64,000 nucleotides of DNA from Paralvinella palmiformis. Lineage: Eukaryota; Annelida; Polychaeta; Terebellida; Alvinellidae. Position numbers and translations under genes: made by a program. The stretch spans positions 917,001 to 981,000 of the forward strand of contig JAODUP010000011.1 of assembly GCA_025642065.1 (NCBI GenBank). The letters run 5' to 3'. Position 1 is the first letter of the stretch. Each line of letters begins with the position of its first letter. The notes below the pieces were generated by a model. The model did not search any database. It saw only the letters and a program-made list of their open reading frames with translations, and had not been told where the DNA came from. Shown one piece after another: positions 49,276 to 61,145 of the stretch.

Positions 49276-49765
49276 AGACAGTAGAACTACCAGAGAAATT
49301 GAGACCAAATACAGTTGCTGAGTTGAGCGATAATTGGTGAAGTCTGATGAAAATGGGCAAATCTGGCGTTTGTGTGATTATTAATTTTTAGACTTGTATA
49401 CCAAGCTATTAGCATTCAGCTGGTATAAGGGTATTGTGTACAAACCTATAAAATACATCGCCCAAAGGGCTCCAATCAGCAGTATTAGTCATTTTTTTGT
49501 TCTGGTGGCCTTCAACTTGCCAAAGACAACTAAGGCGTGTTTTCTTCACCAACACTATTTACGTGGATCTATTTAAGGGATATGAATATACTAATCATAA
49601 ACTATTATTATTATGTCAATAAATATTTATTAACCAGGATTGTTTTAAAGTAAACAGGTATTCTTAACTATTCACTCGCTAAAATACGGATATAGTGCAG
49701 TTTTAATGTGAATTCATCGAATGCCATTCCAGAAGTAGAACAGGTTGCAGGAATAACGAGAGAAC

Positions 49766-50614
49766 ATGGCTTCGGGTAAGAGACCTGAACATCGTGCTCC
49801 TCCTGAAATATACTATAACGAGGAGGAAGCGCGTAAATATACCTCCAATTCACGTATTATTGAAATACAACAGCAGCTCTCCGAGCGTGCTATAGAACTG
49901 TTAAGACTGCCAGAGGATCAGTGTTGTTTTATTCTGGATATTGGCTGCGGCTCTGGTTTAAGTGGCGAGTGTTTGACCGAACAGGGCCATGTTTGGGTAG
50001 GCCTCGATATTAGTCGACACATGCTAGATGTGGCGGTACTAAGAGAATGCGAAGGCGACTTAATATACGGTGACATGGGACAGGGCATCCCATTCAGAGC
50101 AGGAAGTTTCGATGGCGCCATCAGCGTGTCTGCCATACAGTGGTTGTGTAACGCCGACAAGAAGGGACACCACCCACCGAAAAGGTTGTACAAGTTTTTC
50201 TCTATGTTGTACGCCTCGTTGAATCGAGGTGCTAAAGCCGTGCTTCAGCTGTATCCGGAAAACAGCAGTCAACTCGAGTTGATCACACAGCAGGCGATGA
50301 GGGCTGGCTTCACGGGTGGGCTCGTCGTAGATTATCCAAACAGTACGAAAGCTAAAAAGATGTTTTTGTGCCTGTTCTCCGGTGGAAGTGTCCAGGAGCT
50401 GCCACCTGGACTGGGAACTGATGTCAACAATGCTGACCAATCGCAACATGTTGCTTATAGCGACAAAAGAGAAAGAGTGAAAAACATGAGAGGAAAACCA
50501 CCAAAGAAAAGTCGTGATTGGATTCTAGAGAAGAAGGAACGAAGGAAACGCCAGGGAAAAGATGTGCGAGCTGACTCTAAGTACACTGGGAGAAGAAGAG
50601 CTAGAAAGTTTTAA
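49766..50614 (+). CDS. BUD23: BUD23, 18S rRNA (guanine-N7) methyltransferase
   Basis: One uninterrupted frame of 282 codons (human protein 281) from ATG in AACATGG to TAA. A class I SAM-dependent methyltransferase fold is shown by motif [14 protein letters not shown] (about residues 52-64) and [12 protein letters not shown]. Family signatures follow: [20 protein letters not shown] and [12 protein letters not shown]. The basic C-terminus [28 protein letters not shown] matches the nuclear/nucleolar tail of BUD23 (WBSCR22). With TRMT112 as partner, this enzyme methylates a guanine in 18S rRNA (G1639 in human) and supports 40S subunit export. It is intronless here, whereas the vertebrate gene has many exons, so it may be a retrocopy that took over. 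It lies head-to-head with VPS16. Confidence 0.97.
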   Translation: MASGKRPEHRAPPEIYYNEEEARKYTSNSRIIEIQQQLSERAIELLRLPEDQCCFILDIGCGSGLSGECLTEQGHVWVGLDISRHMLDVAVLRECEGDLIYGDMGQGIPFRAGSFDGAISVSAIQWLCNADKKGHHPPKRLYKFFSMLYASLNRGAKAVLQLYPENSSQLELITQQAMRAGFTGGLVVDYPNSTKAKKMFLCLFSGGSVQELPPGLGTDVNNADQSQHVAYSDKRERVKNMRGKPPKKSRDWILEKKERRKRQGKDVRADSKYTGRRRARKF

Positions 50615-53600
50615 TTTCTAATTAATAATAATTATAATAATATTTGTAATGCCCATTCAAAAACACTATTAACAGACTTCACATAGAAAACATGTTCAGA
50701 TTTATACAGCACATCCCAAATAATGTAATCTTCTGAACAGTTGATGTAGTTTTACCATTATTCTATCTTTTACCTTTATTTAACAGTATAATCAGTAAAC
50801 AGTTCTGTAAAGATGAGTAATGTAACATGTACTTAACTGAATCACTGATAAAAATGCATGGCTAAATCAGAGATAAAAATTATTTATTAAGATTTCATCA
50901 GATTGTATTAAAATGATTTGCAGCTTGTTATAATTTTACATGGATTAAACAGTGGTTTTGTTAGAAGGCGGGACCTGGGTCATTTGACCCGCCTGCTCTC
51001 AAGTAGAGATCCGGCTATTTTCGTTCCCCATGCCATTGAGGCCTATCAATATCTGACCTTGGTATTTTTGTCGGCCCCCCCCCCTCTTACTTTATTTCTC
51101 AACAAAACCACTTATTAAATGATCATGATTGTTGTTGATTCTGTCTTTTGTCCTTTAAATTCAGTTTTAATACAGTTATAATTAGCCACAAACCTAGTTC
51201 AACTCACTTCAGGGGTAATTGATATTACTTGCTAGAATGATAGCTTAATTTATATCAGTCTGTCAATACAATGTGGTCCAGTATTGTATGATTATTTTCT
51301 TCAGCCAGTTGTCCATTGACAAAAGGTTTCAGTATTTACTTCCCAGACAAAATTTTAATTTATTTTGGAACATTGGATTATATTTGGTATAGAAATATTA
51401 GAATGCATTAGCATTTACCAAAATGTTATTTGATTTGTATGTGTGACCTTTAACCTTGTCTTGACTTGATCTTTTATAGTAAGAAAATGTATTCTAGAAT
51501 GAAGCAATGTTATTAAATGATAAGAGAAACTAGCAATTAAAAGTGCTGCAGTTATGATTATGTATGGATTTTAGTATGTGTGTGTGTGTGTGTGTGCATA
51601 AGTGCATAGAAAACTAGATAATAAGAGGGAACATCAGACAGACATAGGTGCCATTGGGATATAAACTCTAACCTTGAGATCTGTAGTACGATGTTATGGG
51701 AGCATCGGGAATCTGGATGTAGGAAGAAAAACATGAATGATCTTATGTCATAATTCAGATGGGAAATATGTCAGATGGTAACAAAATTATAGCTTCAAAT
51801 GTTCTGTTTCATGTAGAACTGAAGTTTTAACATTATGTACTCGGTTGGGACTGAATTGGAAGTGGACCATGTTCTGTTGTAATTTGAATACATGGATCCA
51901 TGATTTCTGTCATATAATTTGAATATAGCATTGCTTAGGCTGTTGAAGTAATCAAGATTATTTTGTATTATTTCAGATTATAGAATGTCTGTTGTAGAGT
52001 ATAATAATTTTTATTCATATGTGTTATTTAGTATAAACATGCCAGTACTGAGTAGGAATACATTCAATTTTTGGTTCCAGTAGTGTTTTACCAAAGTCCC
52101 CTGTGCCATATATCTGCTATGAATTCAGATTTATGAAGTGACCTAATGTGTTCAAGGCATAAAATGACTGACATCTGTCAAGAATGTGGCACATTTGGTA
52201 TACAGTCGTGCATACTTCACATATACAACAGACAAACTATATTATAATCTATGGGTAGATTTTGTACCATACCTGAGTAATATAATGTTTAGTTTAACCT
52301 CTACTCTCTGGTTAAAGTTGGGACATGTGGATGACGTACTATAGCTGTTGAATTAGCGGAGTCCCACATGAAAGATTTGAAATAATGAGTTTGGTTTAAT
52401 GAAAAAGAGTCATTTAACGAAGGCTTCTTTTGGATAGTGAACCATTTCAAAAAATTTAACCTGCTAAGAACCTCTTACGCTGTGTAATATCTGTTCGTTA
52501 ATACAGTTGTGTACTTCTTACAATAATAAATAGATCGAATGATACACCCTTCCATCCGGGTTGGACCACTCGGGCTCCTCGATAAACGTGTCCTATCTGG
52601 TTGCCAGTAATTGATGTATGCTGCACGGTTGTCTACTGGATACTTATAGCTGTGAAAAATTGTGAACATACAATAGATCAATATAGTCAGTTGATGGAGT
52701 CAAACTTGGAACCTCCTTGTTTTTGATCTACTGCTTCGTTGTGTATATTTAAAGCCTTATATATGATGCAATCATCCAGGGTCCCAGTCTGGTAATAGAA
52801 AATTCCTTCAACTCAGATGGCAACACAGTGCATTGTGGACCTCCAGGTCTAGGTTGGAATCCCAGTGTTAGCTGTGATTGTGGCATGTTTCAGTTAAGCC
52901 CAAGTTAAGCAAAGAATTCTCAGTCACTCGCATTTTTATGTAATCTGCAAGATTTCTAAAAGATCTCAATTTGTGTGGAATTTCCAATAATAGGAGAATT
53001 TTTTAATATATATTTTATACAAATTTATGCAACTCAGTTCAGTTCAATTTTAATCAGCATTATAGACCAATAAAAATTTAACTAATACAGTGTTAGCATC
53101 CTTTCAATCATATTCTGGAACTTGAATTGATTAACAATTTCAAATCTAGAATTGTTTGTTCCAAGGAAAATATAACTGGAATAAAAAATTGGCCTTGAAT
53201 GCACAAAACAAAATGGCATTCAATTTTATTTTAAAAATAATTTATATAATCCTAATACCCACTCTTAGTAGCTTACTATGGGTTTGCCATTTATAAATAG
53301 CTCACTCTGTCGCCAATCATGTTAAGAAAGCCAACTAAAAGGAGGTAATACAGAATGACCTTTTCGTGTTATTGTGTCTTTCAACCCTGCTTGCTCATTT
53401 GACTTATGAATGAATGACAAGCTGGCAGTTGGAATTATTACTGTGATGTCCATAATTAAACAGTTTCACCTGTTCTGCACTCTTCAGACATTAAAAATCC
53501 AAATCTGTTTGTACAAGGGATACTTTATGCATATTTTATTTCCTGTATAAGCACATGAAATGTGCATGCCATGGCACTGCTACTTAAAGTGAATACAATT

Positions 53601-55723
53601 TTAAATGAGGTGATGCAAACATATATGTATTAGGACAACAACAATGGCAGTGTTGAAAATGATAATGATGATGTTTATAAAGAACAGTGGATATAATATG
53701 ATGAACTATATAATTATATATATATATATATATGAACACCCACAAACAATGTGTGAGGGTTCTGAACAAAAATGTAAAAGCTTTTAAATATCAACTATAT
53801 ATTATACTATATTCCTGGTTAGCTTTATCATACATGTGATAAAAAACTGTGGAACTATTAAAAACAAATGAATATTATAACAAATAACAAATGCAGATGT
53901 TCTTTTGATTAAACCCCCCTTCCCCAATCAGACATGCATCAGCATCTTTCCAGTTAAATTCTATAAAGTTTCTAAAGACTGCGGGAAAAGTCTTGATAGA
54001 ATTCCATGAAATACCTTTAATTTCCATGAGGTGAAACGGTTTTCAGGACCTGTTATGATGTTTAGCAAAATAAAATAAACAGTCAGACAACCTATCTGTG
54101 GGGTTATTCAGGAAGGAGTAAACTGGCCAAGAGAGTAACAGAAGCGGGATTCATCAATATGATTTATGACGTTACAAATTTACTAAGCAGTGAAGTGCGT
54201 GTTAACTGTGATACCTCAGGGATTTTTTGTACAGCCGTATGATCTTTCAATTAGAACCGGTTAGAACACAACTGGTGCCAGCACCAGATTACTTGGTGTT
54301 ATTAGTAATAAGAGTCTGTGAATGATACCTTGATTACATTAAATATTGCACATAAGAAATATTTATGAATACAATACAGTTTAAAAAACCGGCCAGCCAT
54401 TTCATCCATCTATTGTGACCTGATTAAATAACATGACATAATTACACAAATTTCTGGCTATGATATGTCTATCACAAATGGTTTTATCTCTTAAATAAGA
54501 TGGAAATCTCTCTCTATCTATCTATACATGTATACAATTTATATATATATAAATATAAAAGCATGTATTTGTACGTTTGTAGTCTTCATGTATACAAGTC
54601 ATTTCACACATTCATTTGTACAGACATTCCGATGCCATGAAAATGAAGAAATTATTGATTTCAGATGCTCAATCAACCACCACAGAAACTGTTATTGAGA
54701 TTGCCTGTCTGTATACCTTTACAGAAGGATGAAACATCCCACAACAGTAGACAAATAAGATTTGATCCCATCAGGTGGAATTCTTCACTGCGAGTGGCCT
54801 GCTCAGTCAATTGAAAGCCTGCAACTGTTTAATCCATTTCTTGTTATCAGTGTAATTTTTTCATTAAATTTCTTTAACTATACAGTTAGCAATTTGTTTT
54901 CATGCTTCTATGTGATAGTTAACGTCTATGTTAACCTTTTGGAATCATAACTATGTTAAATCTGGTGCTCTTAATACCGTACTTATTTCACATGCTAAAT
55001 TGTTGACGTGTTTGCCAAAGAAATCTAAGGAAGGAAACAGGAATCAAATTAGTAAACAGTGTTTACTATTTTCAGACAGCTGCATTTAAATGTGTTACTG
55101 GAAGTGGCACGACAAGCACTTCGATTTGCTTGATGATAAAACAGTTACACTGGCATAATAACATCATGGCAACCATTTGATTTATCCGTCCACTTCAAAT
55201 GTCACTCAAACTCGGATTGAAAAATTATATTCTTTCCCAGATTAACAGGACACCTGAAAGATTAACACCAGTCATAAATTATTCTCATGCATTATTAATT
55301 GGCTTTGGTTATTATTTCCAAGGCAGAATATGAAACCATGACCCCCTGAAGCCGACCTCTTATATGGCTATCTGAATTAGCACTGAAACAATCCTAGAGG
55401 GATAAATTATCCTAAACATTTTTAAGGACTTAATTTGGATGTAAACTAATGTGTGTAAACCAAACTGAATAAAGTAAGATTTCTGGGTGAGGTGTCTTAC
55501 TACTTATAATATCATTATTCAAATTCCATTACTTAAGTTCACACAGCAAAGTTAAAGGATTCAGAATTATGCGTCCTTTCCCCACAGGTTCTCCCCTCAC
55601 TCCCTGACTCTCTCTCAGATATGGATATGGATTTGAATGTTTACAGAATTCATCCTTGTAAACCAATATCAAACTAGCTGCATTCTGTCAATTCATAACA
55701 ATTAAACCAAACTACATAATTCT
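50615..55723. other. Gene-free space between BUD23 and the receptor gene
   Basis: No exon is supported. I see AT-rich sequence with short (TG)n near 51578 and (TA)n near 53716, a C-rich run near 51075 and possible SINE debris near 52.83-52.88 kb (CCTCCAGGTCTAGGTTGGAA). The 3' UTR of BUD23 occupies the left end and that of the receptor gene the right end. Confidence 0.6.
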
Positions 55724-56164
55724 CTAGTAATTAAATCCTCTGGTGGTTCCCTTTGCTAGTTTCATAGTCGTCTCGGTTGGCTCATCAAAAGCCGAATCAT
55801 GATTCACGATGAATTCGGGGTTTTGATCCATCCTTGAACTGACCGCCAGACTTCTGTTCTCTGTCATCCAGGTGTGCGTAGGTAAAGATCCATCATTAAT
55901 CTCATCATAATACTCATCCGAGTTAAGTCTATCACCTGATGAGGTGTGATTCTGTCCGTTGTTCTTGATGTAAGCATTATAATGTTTTGGATCCTGGTTT
56001 TGTTGTTTCTTTCCACTGGACTTCTTAAAATTTGGCTCGCCTAGGTGTCCATTAGGCCTGCGACTATTTGGGGTCATCACTGGGTCGCTTCTTGGCATGC
56101 TGTTAGGCTTGGTATGTTGTCTGAAGATAAGTTAATATGTTTAATAAAGAATTAAGTCTGCGAC

Positions 56165-56219
<55 letters not shown>

Positions 56220-56265
56220 GGAAAACAAAGCAATGTATCTTTTATGAACTTTAGCAATATTAACT

Positions 56266-56302
<37 letters not shown>

Positions 56303-59300
56303 CACGTGGATTATTAGAAATGTTACAGAAAGCAGTTTAATTAGATAAGCGTATTATTTCAGTATGACTGTCCCTGAAATATTTAAAATTATTTTAAAAG
56401 TTATTTGCTATTCTTGCACCATGATCAGATCCCCATTTCTATTCATTTGACCTATTTATACTGACACTTACTTCCTACAGATGACAGCGGACACTACTAT
56501 AATGATCAAAAGGACAACGCCTCCAATCAAGCCACCAATAATAATTGTTCCTGCAAAAAAAGAAACAAAATTCTTATTAACGCCAAAATTCATTGGTACA
56601 TTCATCTTATGAATTAAGTGACTGGATTTTATTTACTTATATAAACAGATTTATTGTTCACCGTATCAACGAAAAGTCTATTGTCATAGCTCTGGTCCAT
56701 GCCATTTTTATGATGATGTAAGCTAAATATATGGTCACTGCATATAGATTATTATTGTGTGTTTGTGTATGTTATATATATATATATTTTTTTTTAATAA
56801 GCGCTTAATAGGTGAACCCTATAGCATTAGAGTAATCGAGTGTAAACTGAAAACCTGAAACTACGAGCTCCAATCAACATCACACACATATGCAAATAGA
56901 CATATATATACCTTACGGCAGGTGTTAACGTTTTTCCAGACCATCAACTAGCAGCATTGCATTGATCATAAGAAAATCAACATTCCTACCAGACATCATA
57001 ACCCCTCTTCTCCAGAAAGACCCTTACGCATACCAACAACAACAATAAGGACAAATCAGACCCCCTCTATCGACTAGTGGGTAAGAGCATGGGACTTCCT
57101 TACCCGTGTTTCATGCCGTGCGGGAGGCCGGAGGTTCGAGTCCCGGCCGTTACATTATAGTAGGAGGAGTTTTTTCAGGCAACTGGTAAGGTTTTTCTTC
57201 CCCGAACATGACATTTATAGTAAACTGAGGTGTCATCACATTAAAACAAATGGCATCATCATAATAACAGAAACCAACACCAAAGTTAACTTTTATAACT
57301 GAAGATGAAATGTTATGAATATTTCACGGTATGTCTGAATCAGACACTATATTATTATTATTATCTTTGTTATTATTGTTGTTGTTATTGTTGTTATTAT
57401 TGTCCATTGTATAAAATATAGTAACTTATTTAGTGAGCTCATAATTACTGCTGACGATATAAAGTAATATACTCACTAGATCCTAATACAATAGATTTAC
57501 TATCTCGTGGGGTGTCATTCGTTGTTGTCTTTGTTAATAAAGGCACGTCTTTCTGAACTGACGTAGTTGTTCTTGCTGTTGTGGGGGTGGTCGTCGTGGT
57601 TGTTGTGGGAATGGTCGTCGTAGTTGTTGTGGTTGTTGAGGGCACAGTGTATAAGCCAGACAGTTTATTTCCACACCTCATGTCCATATTTTCGACGTAA
57701 TGGTCTGATGAATCAAAACCTGAAACAAACAAATAACGGCCTAATTAAGCTACTTTAAGGAGTAAGCATAGGAGGTAAATTAATGGTATGGTTCTGCCTA
57801 CATAACAAATAGTCAGAAACCCGATAGCATAATATAATTGTTGATCAAGGAGGTGTCTTAAGGATAAATTGACTGTTTATGCTTCCACGTGTGTAACGGT
57901 TTCACGATCATAAGTCACGAATTAAAACCATTCAAAAACCAACAGACTTTCAAAACAGTGGCCAGATTTAGCATATATACGGTAGTTGTTTGAAATAAAC
58001 TCGATGAAGTTCATCATCATAGATGAACGAATCAGCAGTCTGCACGTAGAAGGTATCGAAGTTGAAGTCGCCGTTATATATGAGAACAAACTAAAGTTTT
58101 CACTGACTCTCATCCTATAAGGTTTAAGACTCATAAACAGAATCAGTGGACTTGTACCAAATCTTCTTCTATGTAATACAGATATAGATATGTATACCCT
58201 CTTCAGTATAGTATTTGGCCAACGTTTCGCCAAAATCAAAGTAGCCGACCAATTTTCTACCGATACAATAAACGACGAGCGACTGTAAAAATAGAGGACG
58301 TATAGCGTCGGACGTAGCCGGCTATTGAAATGGCTGTTTACAAGAATCCACGCCTTCACACATTAAATTTTGGTAAGTGCCTACAGACGACGATTTGCAG
58401 ACATATGGCATCACCTTAAACCAATTAAAATAGTTTGTTATATCAGCAACATAAAATAATTTTGTTTAAATTCCTAGATGAGTTAAATGTTATTGAGCTT
58501 ACGTTCAATGCTTTCACTTAAGCGTTTCCGAAGAAGATGTAATATGCGAGAAATATGCAAATATATTACCATGAATTCATGGGCCCAAGAGATAAGTTGA
58601 CGCAGGTTTTCTACGTGCTTATTAAACGAAACCACCTCGAACCCATCACGTGCTCTAATAAAAGTAGTTCCTCTTTTACTGTCGATAATTCTATGCCATC
58701 TTGATTGATTTTCTTTCGCTTTATTATCTATGATAATGAAAGAGGGATAGCACACTTATTTTCAGTGTTGTCCCTTTTATTGAGTGGTTGTTCATAATAC
58801 CTCCCCCACCACTCACAGGTGAAAAATACGGATCGAAAGATGGAGCCATAATACTCCGAGGGTGGTCACTGCCAGAGTGTTTTGCGTCCTCAGGGGGTCT
58901 TTAACGTTCCTCTTTATTTTAATCAATTCAGTAGAGACGGCAACGCGATTTAATGTGGTTAGCCACCCACGGTATTGTGAGCCGAGTAATTAATCCCTGG
59001 AAAAGTTTCGACCTCTTGATGGGATCTAACTCAGCAGCGACCCATGGCATCAAGTGTCAGGTGCTTATAACAGCTAGACCAGCGGAGCTTACTTCTTAAC
59101 TTTGGCAGTCACCAATTTGCATTATAATTAACTCAAGGTATGAAGGACGTGTTATAAACAGAAGGAAACATTTCGTTAATACCAAGAGAAAGCAAAGACG
59201 GAGACTGGGCCAATCATGATACTACTTTAAACGTTTCTCGTGATTTTCCGTGAGTATCATCAGATATTATGCATATGGAAATTCGTTCGCGCGAGGTGTT

Positions 59301-60168
59301 TTTCCCTCTGAGCAAAGCCTTGTTCTGGAGAGGCGTGATTCGCCCCGAGAGTTAGATGGACTGATCTGCCACTAAAACACTGCGATATTGTCTATTTGTC
59401 GGCAATAATTCACCTTCTATAAGGATCTGGACTCGACCCTCACTGTCTTCTATTTCCGTTGACACAATGATGTCGACACGCCATGGACTTCTTGTCGGCT
59501 TCATGATATACTTCCTATAATCCCAGGTCAAGTTGCCACACAGCTGGTGCCAGTTATCCCCGTCGTGTAGCACCAACTCAATGGGACAGCCTTTTGACGT
59601 ATATATCAGCTTCCCAGCGAAATCCAGAACATGTACGACGAGATATTCTCCCCGATTCAGGAAAACCTGACAGGCGCCTCCCGCCTCCATGACATTTCGC
59701 CAACTCGGATAGCGATCGGTGTAAAGCAGAGCACGGTTTTCTAGTTTCCAATCATCCCTGTCGTAGTTAATATACACATAATGGTAGTATGAATTCGTGC
59801 CATTGTTCAAAGCTGAAGAGACGAAAGAATACGGGGTTTATTATACGGGAGTTGAAGGCAGCTTATATGTGACACTATAAAAGAGATAGAATTGGCATTG
59901 TTTGGAAATAAATTGGCGATCGGGAAACTTACATGTATAACAAGTGTAGTCAACGGCCAGATAATTGTTTCCCCTGTAGTCATCTCCGCATAGTAAATCC
60001 TTATAATGTAAGTAGATCCTACACGTTGATCGTTTATCACAGTTTGACAGTAGATTGTCTTTTCGCTGCAGTTCAAATTTTACGCAGTCATTCTTTATAT
60101 CTGGAATGAAATTCGTTCATTATAACTAGATGGTTGACTAAAATAAAACTACTTGTGATGAATAGTAC

Positions 60169-60221
<53 letters not shown>

Positions 60222-61078
60222 GTAATAATGATGAACAAACCATATGAGACAGAACACATTAAGTTAGATCATCCTCTACCATTTAAACAAAACCCAGGTC
60301 TTACATTATAATACCGTGACCTTGTTAATTTTATGTGATGGTTGTGATACTATCACTATGATAAAAGGAAAGTCGGAAAATGAAAACACGTCTAAATACG
60401 ACATGTCTAATTATTTCTTTCCTTCCCAAACAATGCCCCGTGTATATATAGACCATTTAAAGGTAACTATATATCCTTCAGAATCGAGCAGGACATGGAC
60501 AGTTTATATTTCCGTTGTAATTAATGAATAAAATACTGTTTCTCATCTTTGTCGTGGTGATGAATCTGTCCTAGCTTTTTAAGTCTTACTTACATCAGAT
60601 GCACAAACTTGGCTTTGCCATCCAAAAAGGTTCAGTGATGAACTGTTAGTAACAATTTGTTATCAGATTAATGAGGAAGCCATACGATGGGAGATTAAAT
60701 ATCATTAGAATATCTCTGTGGAGCCCCTCGGTCAAATGTTTCAGTAACGAACAACAACACAAAGACTTAATGAAAACGCTTTCAATCACTCAATAGTATA
60801 AATGAAAAGGGAATATTCCTAGGGCAGAAGTTACAATATTACGTCAATAATTACAATTGTTACATCAGTAACTGCAATCTTACATCATAAATTGCACTCC
60901 TAGTTAAGAAATTACGCCAGTTAGCCACATCATCCAGATTGATACAAGACCTTGGAAGTTGGATTCCCGGTGAAGGTATCATTCTGGAAGACGGCTGTAG
61001 CAGTACTTATAATGAAGGAACTCGACCAGTGTCCAAAATTAAAGCTGGCAAACACTGAATCGTAGTCATACAAGAGTA

Positions 61079-61145
<67 letters not shown>

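Larger units (their letters stand above)
40909..49765. other. Space between VPS16 exon and BUD23, mostly repeats
   Basis: The short first coding exon of VPS16 should lie here on the minus strand, but I could not identify a donor-bounded segment encoding the expected W-N-P-L-G-like start. Otherwise the stretch holds a SINE (42.07 kb), a TTAA-site transposon (42.9 kb), two copies of an unclassified repeat (44.9 and 48.3 kb), LINE remnants (45.3 and 49.0 kb) and a second SINE (47.3 kb). Confidence 0.6.

Noticed and set aside
57064..57150. Functional tRNA gene
   Set aside because: A and B boxes are good, but the anticodon-variable region is too long and an unrelated tail follows, so a SINE is more likely.
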